Part shown: piece by piece, positions 11,001-21,900 of the stretch
Layout of the letters: the number at the start of each line of letters is the position of its first letter
Numbering within the stretch: the first letter of the stretch is position 1
Assembly: GCA_963576565.1 (NCBI GenBank)
Contig: OY755047.1
Location: 10,200,931 to 10,264,930, forward strand
Reading direction: 5' to 3'
DNA: 64,000 nt
Origin: Aspidapion aeneum
Taxonomy: Eukaryota; Arthropoda; Insecta; Coleoptera; Brentidae
Program-made: the position numbers and the translations under genes
Notes under the pieces: model-generated
What the model was told of the DNA's origin: nothing
The model's database searches: none
The model's input: the letters and a program-made list of their open reading frames with translations, nothing else

Positions 11001-14000
11001 ATGTAAAGTTTTTTAAAATAATTTTATTAAAAAGCACAATGATTTAGTGTCTGCTAATAAATCTTTGAATAAGAACTCAAAGATGATGACAGTGAAAGAA
11101 AAATTAAAAAACTAAAAGCTTAGGTTTGATATGTCCAATTTTGAAAGACTTGCATAAATTTGAAGTTACTAACGATATTATGTACCTAATATATGTACCT
11201 AAAGATATTAGAGTGCAAATTTTGTATAATTTTTTATTTTATAGATTCAGTTCTTTTATCCATAATAAACACATATATCAGCAAAATATTTTTTTAAATT
11301 TTTGCCTATAAAAGAACAAAAATTGTTTGTTAATTTATTTAAATTGTGTAAAAACATAAATTATATTAAGCAATACAATAAGAATCCTGGGACTCCTAAG
11401 ATCACGTGACCGCCGACTTGCTTATAACGCGCCATGGCCGGTCTTTATCGTTGGCTGCGCTTTAACCCCACAAAAGCGTAAAGTTGTTATCATTTTTAGA
11501 AACATTTATCTTGAATGCCATGAGATTATATTTAGAAGATTCTGATAAATTTCAATGGATGACTGATCCTAGAAGGGATGTCAAATACGCTAAATGGCAC
11601 AAGGGCGAACCCAACAATGCAAGCTCCTTTGAAGACTGCTTGGCTATTAAAAAAGGTAAAGTGTAATCCAAAGACGTATCCAGTGCGGGACCAAGGGGGT
11701 ATGTCTACGCATTAGCTGATCTTATAGCTGACCCGTGACGTAGCTTTAAATTTGCGCCCCGACATCAATTGTAATTTTGGAACATACTTATTTGCATCTC
11801 TTTTTAGTAGCTAATAGTTTATTTGTGTCATGCTCAGGGCGCTGCGCAGTGCTCTCGGACCAGATTTTTGACCAAAATTAGTAGAGAAAAAATTTGTGAC
11901 TATATTTTCGAAACAATTTTGTTATCAAGAAAATAGTAATTACGAAAGCAGATTCAGAATGGCGACGTTTCATATTTAGGAACTGTAAAGAAAGAAGTAT
12001 GAAATTTAGAACTTTGGGGTGCTAATAGTTGCTAATTATAATTTTTGACTTAAAAAGACTTAATATGGCGGTCTCAAAATAGCGGACTTTCCTATTTATT
12101 TACTGATATGTATCCAATTTTGAACTTTCCAAAAGGACAGGGTTTTCTATTTATGAACCGATATATCAAAATTGGAACTTTGTGGTGTATAAAGTCTATA
12201 ACCAAGATTTCTGACTCAAACCTAAAAAAAAATATTATGCCAGATCCGAAATGGCGAACTTTTACATTTATGAACCGATATGTATTAAATCTGGAGCTCT
12301 GCGGTCTTTAACGTCGCTAATTATAACTATCATGGCGGACCCAAAATCTCTATCCTATAGACCATCCTATTTATAGACCGACTTGTGTCAAATTTGGTAC
12401 TTGGGGTCCTTTAAGGTGAAATTGCGCTCACCGGGTAATGCGTAACATACCTGCATTGGAAAGGATGAGGAGTTTGCGTAATAATAATAAGCTAAAAACC
12501 AAACTAAAAATTAAAAATATTTAAAAAAGTTAAACGTTATTATTAGCTCACACATATACTATGCTATAGTAGTGTGAGCTATGGTGATCCTAATTTTTTC
12601 CAGAAAAAAAAGTTGCTCCGATTTCAAAATTTTTTATATATCTTTGCGTTTCAGATGATTTTGAAACTTTTTTGTTGCGCCGTCTGTCTGTCTGTCTGTC
12701 TGTATGTCTGTCTGTCTGTCTGTCTGTATGTCTGTCTGTAACGACCAACGCGCATAACTCAAAAACCGCTTGGCCGATTTTAATGAAATTTGGTACCTAG
12801 GCTGGGTCTTGGGTCGAGATGGTCCCATTTAAAAATGAACATAATCCACCGAACACAAACCAAATAAAAGGGTGGGGGTAGATTTCAAAAATTAGAGTTT
12901 ATGTGAAAATATGGCGTGTGTGATATCAAACGAAAGGCAATTGAGTCTGGAGTGTAACAAAATACATTTTAATTTATTTTAAAAAAAGGGTGGGGGTATA
13001 TTTCAAAAATTAGAGTTTAAGTAAAAATATGGCTTGTGTGATTTCAAACGAAAGGTAATTGAGTCCGGAGTTTAAGAAAATACATTTTAGTTTTTGTTTT
13101 TTTTAAGGGTGGGGGTAGATTTCAAAAATTTGAGTTCTAAGTCAAAACATGGCTTGTGTGGTATCAAACAAAAGGTAATTTAGTCTGGAGTTGAATAAAA
13201 TATATTTTAGTTTTTAGTTATATTAGCTCACACGTACACTATAACTATAGTACCTAGTGTGAGCTTAGGGGCCCATATATTGACAGAGTATTTTTCATGG
13301 GTGTACCTAAAATCAGAAAATAATACAGACGTCAAGCTGATTTTGTAGCGAATAAGAACCTGTATAATAAATATTTTTAAAGCCCCCACGTTTTTATATT
13401 AATTTTTTAAAAGTCAGCTTTGGTACTGCTAATGATTCAAAATAAAACCGTTTACCTTAAAAGTTTTTTACCTATTTTTATTAACAATTCACCTGTCAAA
13501 GTTAACCTTATCTGTAATTTTTGGTTTCTGAGACATTATAGTTGGTATTTTGTATGGAGTGACTCTTTTTTTTATTTAATTTTTGAAGTTTGAAGTATGA
13601 AATTCTCTGAAATGACGCGTTACACTGAACATTTTATTTTTTTTACTCTTAACTTATTTTTTGAATACTCTACATTATTTTTATTTTTATTTTTTAATAT
13701 TATTTATATTTTTCTATTTTTAATTGTTTAAGTTAACAGATAAGCACTTTCGTTAAGACTAACATGCATGTTTTTCTCGAAAAAAATCCTTTTTAGTAAA
13801 TTATTAATATCTTTTACATTTACAGCAAATTTTTGTTGTATTTTTGAAAGATAGGTATTCTTTAAGAAAATTTAAATTTTAAGAAACCGGTTGATAAGAG
13901 AGAGAACATGACTAAGAAATCTATATTTTTATAGAATTTCAGACAGCCAAACAAAAACCATCGTCTGACCTGTCTACACATCCAAATTGGAATCAAAATA

Positions 14001-17000
14001 TACAGTTATAAAATCTACTTATTTTCCTCAACAAGATCCATTTTACGCGAATTTCATACACCAGAAAATAATGTCGCAAAATGGCTATAAATCTGGGCCA
14101 AAACGCCATACAACCATGGTACTTTTAATGCATTTCTCAGAAAGGAAAAAACTTTAAAAATAACTGAAGGTTATGTCAATCAAATCATAATTTTCTTCAA
14201 GGCCTACTGGACCATCTTCTCTTGTTTAGTCAAGTTGTTCGGGAGTTTCAGTATGTTTTTACTTTAACCCTTTTTGGCGAAAAATCAAGTCCCTGAGCCC
14301 ACTGTGCGCTGATGGAAGAAAGTCGACTGACACTGAATATCAAAATGGCATCTTATAAATACATCTCTTTGCAAATATAATCTCATGACTGTTTTAGATT
14401 GGTGTGGAACCGTCCCACTACGTTCAGTTAAAAAGAGAGAGTAAGTAGTTGGATGATAATGTGTGAGTTTAGTAAATAAAACGAGGAGACCACTGTTTAG
14501 TTATTAATGTCATGTGTGTTTAAGACTATTAAGCGCTTTTATTAATACATTAGTTTAAAAAGAGATGGTAAATATTCGGATATTAATGTGTGAGTTTAGT
14601 CATATTTCGTGTGGGGGTGCCAATTTTAATATGCTACGTCACAGTCAACGCCTTATTCATCAAAAATTGCTTCTGGCTTAAAGCAAACAAAAATACTCCT
14701 GTTAGGGCTTTTTTTTTTAATGGTAATTATTTTGCTGAGGTGATCTGTTAATAGAAAAATATTTCAAGAGGGACCTAACATAAGTAATATCTTTGATATT
14801 TTTTTAAAAGTTGAATAAGCAAAAATAAAATGTTTTAAAAAATTATAATTTTTAAATAATTTTTGTCGGTTATTTTGATGATTTTGACAACCTGTATCTC
14901 CTCAACTCAATTTTATTTTGAAAATAGGGGAGTTTTAACTTATGAAAAAAAAAACATGAAAAAAAATAATGCCTATCATAGAAATAAAATTTCGGACTTC
15001 CATTGTCTTTATTTATTTTAAAACACGACGTTTCGGTTAGTAAGTATCTCTAACCGTTATCAAGTGTAAACTAAACAATCTAGTCTTTAGGCTACTACTT
15101 ATACTACTTGGTGTGCAGTCAGGTGTGACGGCCCTCCCCTTTTTTAATCCTAAGACGCCTGTTTTCCTTAAGGAGTGGTTTCCATATGTTTGGTATGTCC
15201 GTGCTTGGTTGACTGAAAACTTCTTTATTCTGCATTATAAACGCAGCTTCAATAAACTTTCGTTTTCGCCAATGCGGCTCCTTATGTAAAACTTTAGCTT
15301 CTGACCACTGAATCCTGTGATCATTTGACCATGCATGATCTGCTAAACCGGATTTTTCAATATCCCCTAATTGGGTACTTTTTAGATGTTCATTTACTCT
15401 AACCTGAAGAGGGCGTTTCGTTTCACCTACATATGATTTACCACACTCACACGGGATTTGGTAAATACATTCCTTATTATTTGAGGGATTGTCTGGTTTT
15501 GTTTTAGTTACAAAACTTCTTATCGTATTTCCCGAAGAAAATACTGTTTTTATATTATAGTGTTTAGCTATTCGTCTTATGTTTTCTGAAATCCCTTGAA
15601 CATATGGAATGTTAATAACACCTAACGGATTATTATTTTGAGAATTTGATACATTTAGTTTGTTTTTAATTTTAAATATCGTTGAGTTTATTAATTTCTC
15701 GGAATAACCATTCTGTTGTAAGTCCTTTTTAATGTTGTTAATTTCTGTGGTTAATTCTTCATTATAACTACAAATATTTACGGCTCTTAAAGACAAACTT
15801 CTTATAACTCCTTGTTTTGTTGCAACAGAATGATTAGACTTAAAATTTAGGTACTGTCCCGTGTGTGTAGGTTTCCTATATACAGTGGTTTGAATGTTTC
15901 TATCTAATCGTTTGACAAGAAGATCCAAAAAAAAGGTAAGGCCGAATCTTTTTCAATTTCCATGGTGCACTTGATTGTTGGTCGAATACCGTTTAAATGG
16001 TGTAGAAAATTCTGTAGTTTGTCATCATTTTCCAGCCATATAATAAATGTGTCATCCATGTATCGTAGCCATAGTTTTGATTTGACTCTTGCTGTGTTGA
16101 TCGCATGGTCCTCGAACCACTCCATGTAGATGTTTGCTACCACTGGCGAAAGAGATGAACCCATTGGGAGTCCATCATTTTGCGCGTAAAACTTATCTTT
16201 CACTTGAAAGTAAGAGTTACGGAGACAGAGCTCCAAGAGATCCATCACCCCCTCCACCGATAGCGTTGTTCTCTCGTGAAGTGTATCATCAGTTTGTAAT
16301 TTGTTTTTGATGATACTGAGTGACTCATTTATTGGCACGTTGGTGTAGAGACTTTCTACATCAAAACTTACAAATCTATCGCCGGGATCTAATTCGATAC
16401 CTTTTAAAACCTCAACAAAATGTTCCGAGTTTTTGACAAAAGATTCGGACTTACCCTGTAGTGGTTGAATTATGTCCAACAAAAACCTCGGCAAAGTGCT
16501 GGTTGGTGAGTCCCTGGAGCTGGTGATTGGTCGCAATGGTATATCTTTCATATGGATCTTTGGTAATCCATAACTTACTTAACTTACTGTGGTGTGGAGT
16601 CAGGCGGGATCTAACAGCGTCCGGGATATTTTCAGCATACTTCTTCAAAGTCCTGTAGATGCGTCCTTCTATGGTGGTGGTTGGATCTTTGGGTAGTTGC
16701 TTGTAGTCTCCTTTCTCCAGAACTTCTTGGATATTTTTGTCGTAAGTCTCGATATCTATGATCACCGTCGCGTTTCCTTTGTCGGCCGGTAGAATCTTGA
16801 TTGATTTGTCAGCCTGCAGGTTCTTGATTGCTCGTTGTTCTTGACTGGTGATGTTTGACTTTTGTTGTTTCTTTCTGTCCAACGTTGTTCTTACTTTATG
16901 GCGAAACTCATCAGCTTCGGGTTGAGGTAGACTAACGGTCTCTATTGCCGCAATAATTTCCAGTGTCGGTGTCTGTGCCGGTGCAATGGCGAACTTAAGT

Positions 17001-17782
17001 CCCTTACTGAGTACCAATTCTTCGTTGGTGCTCAGAGTCCTTTTGGAGATGTTCACTATAGTGCTTGGTGTCGTTGAGTCTGTTCTATCTTGGATACGTG
17101 TCTGTAGTTTCTTTAGTTTTTCTCGGTGAGTTGATCTTATCTTATGTCGTTCTATGTTGCACGTACTGTCAATTTTACTCAGTATCGGTTCGTAGTCTTC
17201 CTCCCATGTATGTCGTCTAATTTCGTCAAAACGCTCCTCCATTGCGGTGTTGAAGTTGGCTTTTCTCCATCGATGGTAACTGATTTGGGATCGGATTAGT
17301 GCTTGGCTGGTCCTCTCTAAGATCTTCTTCGTTCTCACTCCCGGAAAGTTGGCTTTTAAGCGGAAACCAACCGGAATGACACCACTGTCGCGCGCCTCGC
17401 ACAAGAATGAAATGTGTTCTTCTTCCTTTATCACTTTTATTTTGGTCTTCTCGTAGCCTCTGATATTGGCTATTTTAATTCTTTGTTATTATTAAGTACA
17501 CAAAGAATTAGAATAGCCAATATGTGAGGCATTTTTTTTGGTGTTTTTTTTTCATAGAAATAGGAGAAATGGAAGGTATTTTGATATTTTTCTGTTTTTT
17601 TTAAAGATACTGTTTATGGATGGAACGATGTACCGTGTGGATTCACCTTCATGTATAATTTTATCTGCATGAAAGTGACAGATGATAGCGACAGCACTGA
17701 AAGTGAAGCAGACCTGAACCAAAGTACCGTGTGGCCCCAGCATATGCATCTGCCACCAGAATATTTTGATGATGCTTTTTGA
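8028..17782 (+). CDS. Secreted C-type lectin, gene B (5 exons, 186 aa)
   Basis: A small secreted C-type lectin, expected to bind sugars in a calcium-dependent way. Exons: 8028-8097, 8172-8212, 9825-9942, 11500-11655 and 17607-17782. All junctions are GT-AG and the intron phases are 1,0,1,1. Residues 1-23 form a signal peptide (basic start, hydrophobic core ILCATFCWILLFG). The lectin domain spans about residues 29-152, with cysteines C47, C123, C139 and C149, the EPNN motif at 113-116 (EPN usually means mannose-type preference), and WND at 134-136. An Asp/Glu/Ser-rich tail follows to residue 186. There are sequons at N116 and in the tail (NQS), and no transmembrane segment. The start is set by alignment with gene C. 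The reading frame is intact although introns 2-4 carry a foldback, a P-like and a Penelope-like element. Transcription is not shown. Confidence 0.88.
8301..8968. mobile_element. Foldback element in lectin B intron 2
   Basis: A nearly complete palindrome: the arm from about 8301-8630 is the inverted, diverged copy of 8640-8968, with ends CTGTGTCCCAT and ATGGAACACAG and TA on both sides. The homologous intron of gene C (25490-25545) lacks it, which gives an empty site. The open frame on the minus strand of the left arm is not a gene. Confidence 0.8.
9043..9687. mobile_element. Palindrome-ended repeat, copy 1
   Basis: Each end is a short perfect hairpin of the type AGCTCACAC...GTGTGAGCT (9043-9083 and about 9649-9687). 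Between them are about three diverged 110-bp direct repeats with the theme TCAATTACCTTTCGTTTGAT. Then comes a block with ACTTTTATTTTCTCG next to the right hairpin. Other copies are at 12545-13265 (inverted), 32441-32820 (truncated) and 40717-41389 (inverted). It is non-coding; the class is not recognised. Confidence 0.75.
10037..11460 (+). mobile_element. P-like DNA transposon, degenerate, in lectin B intron 3
   Basis: The flanking 8-bp direct repeat TTTAACCC (10029-10036 and 11461-11468) fits the 8-bp duplication made by P elements. Imperfect terminal inverted repeats contain GCAGCCCACGAGAAAGACC and its near complement; subterminal blocks include TCACGTGACC on both sides. A small palindrome (about 10222-10260) repeats the terminal motif GCAGCCCACGA internally. 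Transposase remnants are on the + strand. Confidence 0.7.
10405..11125 (+). pseudogene. P-element/THAP9-like transposase remnant
   Basis: Open stretches on the + strand, broken by stops and shifts, read in family order: a segment with SSAYTSIYNSK and LPHPRNIKKL, then YLKSKIQLLKEHELVVNL and FIEIDIKL. P-like/THAP9 transposases carry LPHP and a conserved HE(L)...DEIH-like block here, with the catalytic Asp changed. More distal fragments around 10920-11110 resemble the C-terminal end. The N-terminal THAP zinc finger is not found. The assignment rests on remembered family motifs and is moderately sure. It cannot encode an active enzyme. Confidence 0.55.
11656..12544. other. Lectin B intron 4, proximal part
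   Basis: The first 900 bp of intron 4. It contains diverged repeated phrases around ATGGCGGACC and 'TTTATGAACCGATAT' (about 11960-12400), suggesting an old tandem repeat with a roughly 120-bp period. No gene is seen. Confidence 0.45.
12545..13265. mobile_element. Palindrome-ended repeat, copy 2 (inverted)
   Basis: Same family as 9043-9687 in the opposite orientation. Terminal hairpins lie at 12545-12580 and 13225-13265, with three internal repeats of about 110 bp between 12850 and 13200. This copy keeps a longer block with CGCATAACTCAAAAACCGC and a TCTG microsatellite, missing from copy 1. With copy 1 it forms an inverted pair inside lectin B. Confidence 0.75.
12680..12739. repeat. (TCTG)n microsatellite
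   Basis: About 60 bp of GTCT/TCTG tetranucleotide repeat interrupted by TATG units, inside the palindrome-ended element. The same position in the 40717-41389 copy has a shorter run, so it varies in length between copies. Confidence 0.85.
13266..15010. other. Lectin B intron 4, AT-rich part without a gene
   Basis: No coding or RNA feature recognised. A diverged direct repeat with AATGTGTGAGTTTAGT lies at about 14430-14480 and 14550-14600. Confidence 0.4.
15024..15069 (-). ncRNA. Candidate hammerhead ribozyme remnant of the Penelope-like element
   Basis: On the minus strand the order is TTGATAA, stem CGGTTAG, 9-nt loop, stem CTAACCG, then GAAACGTC. The type-I hammerhead core is CUGAUGA, stem II, GAAA, followed by stem III, and Penelope-like elements are known to carry hammerhead motifs in their terminal repeats. 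The first core box has two changes from consensus (U for C, A for G), so activity is doubtful. Only stem II pairing was checked by eye. Confidence 0.5.
15119..17434 (-). pseudogene. Penelope-like RT with GIY-YIG endonuclease, two frameshifts
   Basis: Read from right to left, an N-terminal region (17434 to about 16480) contains ILPADKGNATVI, a signature of Penelope-like RTs. The RT core has SFDVESLYTNVP, GLPMGSSLSPVVANIYME and the catalytic YMDD box. The C-terminal part (15928-15119) carries a GIY-YIG nuclease seen as CIYQIPCECGKSYVGETKR, followed by conserved R, H and E positions. The frame shifts near 16480-16550 and near 15905-15930, so the protein is no longer continuous; otherwise few defects are visible, which suggests a fairly recent insertion. 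The family is distinguished from non-LTR elements by the joined GIY-YIG domain. Confidence 0.9.
17463..17523. repeat. Perfect 23-bp hairpin at the Penelope-like 5' end
   Basis: ATATTGGCTATTTTAATTCT and the following bases (17463-17485) pair exactly with 17501-17523 around a 15-nt loop. It lies just upstream of the RT coding region and about 80 bp before exon 5 of lectin B. Confidence 0.8.
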
Positions 17783-17811
17783 AACAATATGTAATTTTTT
17801 ATAGATTAAAG

Positions 17812-20062
17812 AAGTAGGCCATATGTCTGAATATAGGTCTCACTTCACGAAAATTAAAAATTTAAGTAGATCATATTACTTTCAGCCAGAGATATGGGAG
17901 TCCCACATCTCTGGTTTCAGCCTATCATCAGTGATCTATCCTACCTATTGGCAACATTCTAAGGTATTATTAAAATTAATAATATAATAATAATAATAAT
18001 AATAATCAATAATGTTATTTTTTAACTTTACAAATAATTTTTAACAAACAATGATTTGATTTTTAAACTAAATTTATTAAACCGTGACTATAGTTAATTG
18101 TTTTATGTTTTGTCCTGTTTTATAGGGTAAACTGCCCAATTGTCGTCCAGTTAGTGGAAAGTTCAACTTTAGAGCCCGAAATCTCGAACATTTTACATCA
18201 TTTGGTATTATGAGCGGCTAATTTCCATTCTTTGATGATTTAAGAATTCAAAAATAATTAATTTAGATTTTTTTGCTTCAATCTAACAGTTCCAGACAAT
18301 TAAAATGAAAAAAATGTCGTTTTGCCCAGTTTCCGTCCACGGCCTTCCTCCTTCCGTCCAAAAATTTCTAGTTTTTCAACCGGACGAAAACTAGGTTTTG
18401 GTGGTTCGAACAACTGGTTTGTTGGAGGTCGAAAACTGGTATTATTCGACCACTTTAGGATGAAAAATAGGAATTATTCGAACACACGCCAAATAAATTG
18501 GTCGAAAATGCGGGTTTTTTGGACGAAATTCACAAGGAAAAACTTGATTTGAGCAGATTTAGGAGCAATATTCCCGCGAAGTTCGTTAAGCATATTAGTG
18601 TACCTAAAAAACATGGAACAACTGGAAGAGTATTCGGTTTCTTGCATTTAATTTTCTTGTTGAAGGCAACTTCAACTTAAATCTTGATGGTAAACTAGTT
18701 TAGTCAATATAAGTTACAGTTGTTATTATTCTTGGGTCGAGGAAATTTAGTCGAAATATCTGTGTACTTTTTTTTGGGATACCTAGAAATCTAATTTTTT
18801 TATTTCGTTATGGTTTCAAAAAGAATATGAAATATAGTTAAATTTTTCATTGCGGACAGTGATGTCATAGAAAGTAACGACAGATTTAAAATAATATTTT
18901 TTTAAATGTTTTGACGCCATTATCCTCATTGAAAAATTCAGCCATATTTTTTAAATACAGAAAAACAAAGCATTTGATTTTCAGCTTTTATTAAAAAAAT
19001 TAAACAAAATGCATTTTTCACTATTTAAATTCTTATAAAATTTAAACTTTGCAATGTGGACCATTTTTTTATTGTCCCTAGAAGTACCCGAAAAATTTCA
19101 AGAGTTTCCAACTGGGAATGCCCTATACTTATAGCTAGGTGCCTACTTCCATTTTTTAATTACCTATTTTAACAAAAAACAGTCAGGGATTAACTTCTTA
19201 ATTGCTAGTGGGCGAAAATAACCTGTTTTTCGTCCGTCAAAATCAACAAAAAATTGATGTGGTCGAAAGATTCCAGTTTTTCGTCCGGCCATATTTTGGG
19301 TGGTCGAAAAATTCCATTTCTTCGACCAGCCAAATTTTGCCGATTTTGTGTCAATAATAACTCTGGTAAACGAAGAGAAAAATGCGGACGAGAACTGGAC
19401 ATGATATTATAGAAAAAAAAATCTGTTTGCATTGTGTCTTAAAATTTCACTAATTTTAATAATAAAAGATTAGGATAGATTATAAGCACATGGACCAGTA
19501 ACCCAGTTTTCGTCCACCTGGACGAATAATTATTTTTGACCTTTTTTTCATCCAGTTCGGCGACCACCCATTTTTTGATAGAAAAACTAAGAAATTGTAA
19601 CTAAAAGTGATATTTTTAGATGGGAAAATTATTATTCTAACTAAAAAACATAAAAGTTCAACACATTTTGTAAAATTCTAATACTTATTCGCTATTTCCC
19701 GCAGGCACCTACACTAGCAAAAACATAACGAAAACTTCACTTTGGTTCAACGCACGTTCACCCTTCTAAAGACAAGACTGTACTGGGTAAACATTTGGCG
19801 CGATTTAATAAACGACTTTACCGTTTGGTGGGAGAAGCATCATTTTTTAAGAAAGTGTCCATAGATGGAGCCATATGGTGCTTGTTATCTTATTTTTAAG
19901 CAGAAAGTGCCAAAGTGGACGACAATTGGGGGTGGACGGCTAACTGGGTGTTTTACCCTACACCAATAGTTAGGATAGATCACTGATGATGACTGTACAA
20001 GCTGAAACTAGTATGATCTTAATAAATTTAGTGAAGGACGACTTATATTTTCAATTTTCTTA
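17812..20062. mobile_element. Nested insertion splitting the lectin B 3' UTR
   Basis: The sequence after the gene B stop matches gene C until about 17805, and the match resumes near 20065 (GTGTGAAATTAAAAAAA). The block between is extra in B. Its outer part has inverted ends (CACTTCACGAAAATT near 17848; AATTTAGTGAAGG near 20028) and a second inner inverted pair, with ATCAGTGATCTATCCT at about 17929 and 19975. Another element occupies 18125-19958. Boundaries are approximate. Confidence 0.65.
18125..19958. mobile_element. Element with GGGTAAA termini inside the lectin B 3' UTR
   Basis: Ends are GGGTAAACTGCCCAATTGTC and the partly matching complement ending TGGGTGTTTTACCC, with TA at 18123-18124 and 19959-19960. 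The interior repeats 'GTCGAAAA' and 'TCGTCC' in both directions. No transposase is recognisable. The GGGTAAA start and TA duplication resemble the 6579-7462 family, though the interiors differ. Confidence 0.65.
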
Positions 20063-20123
20063 AATTTTTATATTTATTTTTCTACTTTTATTATGTCTAT
20101 TTTTGTGGTGTGAAATTAAAAAA

Positions 20124-20129
20124 AATAAA
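20124..20129 (+). promoter_or_regulatory. Candidate poly(A) signal of lectin B
   Basis: AATAAA in a block aligning with the gene C 3' UTR around 38438. It lies 2.3 kb beyond the stop because of the 3' UTR insertion. Confidence 0.45.
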
Positions 20130-20149
20130 ATATATTTTAAAATATTGTG

Positions 20150-20545
20150 TGGTGAACTAATTTATTTATTTTATTAAATTAAAAGTTTTGGCAAAAAGTT
20201 CTAGGAATCCTAATTTTGGCTGTCATATTGTCTTCAAGTGATAAAACTAAAAACTAACAATTACCTTTTATAAAAATTTGAGGCTTGTAGATTTGCAAGC
20301 ATATTAGAGGTGTTGAAAAAGTAACTACTCGTTACTCGAGTACTCGTTACTCGACAAATAACGGAGTAACGAATACCGATCCTAAAATTAAATGATTACT
20401 TTTGTTACTTTGATTCCTTCGATTATTTTAGTATTCAGAAATCACTCGAAAGTCGGTAATCCAGAATTAGGGAGTAACTATGATAACTTAAGGAACTTTT
20501 ATTTACTTTTAGATTTTAAGTATGTATTTCTTTGTATGTAGAGTA
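20150..20545. other. B-C intergenic sequence
   Basis: No gene. At about 20320-20370 there are repeats of ACTCGTTACTCGA forming a small dyad, possibly one end of a DNA transposon whose other end I could not find. Confidence 0.35.
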
Positions 20546-20547
20546 GA

Positions 20548-20969
20548 GTGGGGCAATAGTCCGCGTGGGGCAAAAGTATCAAAAGTCGTTTTCTCAGAAC
20601 TAGATAGACAATTTGGCAACGCAGTCATATCATAGCGTTCGATCCTAGAGGTGAAGCTGTACAATGTTTTTTTTTTAAATTGTGAAGTGGTGTTTTGAAT
20701 ATGAGGTATTTATTATTTTTTTATACTAGCATGTTATTTTTACTTACTACTTAATAGTATATTTTACAACAACTTGTGGTTATATATTTAAAATAAAATT
20801 TCTATAATATGTACAATATCTGAGGTTATAATAAATGCGTGAAAATCACATGGATCATTTGACAGTAGAAGCAGCGGCAAATTTGAACGTTAAGTGTCGA
20901 AATGGGGCATAAGTCACATTTTCGTATGGGGCATTAGTACGTGCGTACTTTTGCCCCATACTATGTATA
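20548..20969. mobile_element. MITE with GGGGCAAAAGTA-type inverted ends
   Basis: Left end GTGGGGCAATAGTCCGCG with GGGGCAAAAGTA (about 20548-20578); right end GTACTTTTGCCCCATA (about 20945-20963). The inner part is AT-rich and non-coding. Ends are approximate. Confidence 0.5.
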
Positions 20970-20989
20970 AAGTCAGCTCAAAAGAATAG

Positions 20990-21790
20990 GGGAGGCCGGG
21001 GCTAGTTAGCGCAGTTTTTGGTTTTTTAATTTGTATGTCTTTGTGGTTTATTATGCAAAATAAAAAGGTAGTGCAGCATCTAGACGTTTATCTCAGCTAT
21101 TTATGCGCCATGTAAAATTTTTCTTTAGCTCTTATAGTTTAAAAGAAAATCAAGAAAAATCATGTTCATGCAAAATGCGCGAACTTGCCCCGGTCAGGGG
21201 CAAGTTGGCGTATGGCCGGGGTAAGTTGACGCATTGGTTCTGGGTTGCGGACTAAATTTTTTAAATAGCAAAAAGACAACAATTAAATTATGTTAATAAA
21301 CATAAGCTAAGCTTTAATTTAAACTTTAAAAAATTAACATTTATAAAATGCACTTCACCAGTACTTTCTTTAAACAAAAATAAAAAAATAAACTAATCCA
21401 AAAAATAATATAATCCGCCATGGCACGAGTTGCATTTAATCAATTTTTCCCTAGGGGCACTATTCTTATATTTATCAGTGCAATACAGACAAAAGCAGTC
21501 ATCATCATCATCGCTGCTTAAGGGGTCATTATTGTTATTTTTTTATTTTTTATTTGCCGGTACCTAATTTTTCTATTTTCCTCCTTTTCGCTTTTTCAGA
21601 AGCTTTTTTAAGTTCTACCTTCTTTTTTCTGTAGGTTGCTCTTCGAGAAGAGCTTCTTTAATAGGCGTATCGGTTAATATAGCCTTAGTTCGTGTTTTTC
21701 GCCCCTTGGTAATATTTTTTCTTGCTTCCGCTTATGGTATCCTTCTAAAGCTTGTTGTAAAAGATGTGTTACAGATCAAGACATTGAATT
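20990..21790 (-). pseudogene. Pogo-like transposase C-terminal remnant with adjacent terminus
   Basis: On the minus strand from 21790 down to about 21390, broken frames give ALEGYHKRK, TDTPIKEALLEEQ, then DDDDCFCLYCTDKYKNSAPR and KCNSCHGG. This order of a TP-K-LEEEQ-like block followed by Cys pairs occurs at the C-terminus of many insect pogo-like transposases. Multiple stops and shifts are present. GGCCGGGGCTAGTTAGCGC near 20995 and related GCAAGTTGGCG blocks near 21205 probably belong to the element's terminus. The N-terminal DDE core is missing. Confidence 0.5.
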
Positions 21791-21900
21791 TTTTCATTGG
21801 TATTTAGCTGAAAAATAGTGTTATTTATAATTCGTTCTCATATTTTTTAACATTATCTATTTTTGTAACTATACATTGCAGCATTTTAAACAGTAAAATA

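Larger units (their letters stand above)
15011..17525 (-). mobile_element. Penelope-like retroelement, antisense in lectin B intron 4
   Basis: A near full-length coding region for a Penelope-like reverse transcriptase with a GIY-YIG endonuclease on the minus strand (15119-17434). Downstream is a possible hammerhead-type ribozyme remnant (15024-15069). Upstream is a 23-bp perfect hairpin (17463-17485 with 17501-17523). The exact ends are uncertain. It lies antisense to the host lectin gene. Confidence 0.85.
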
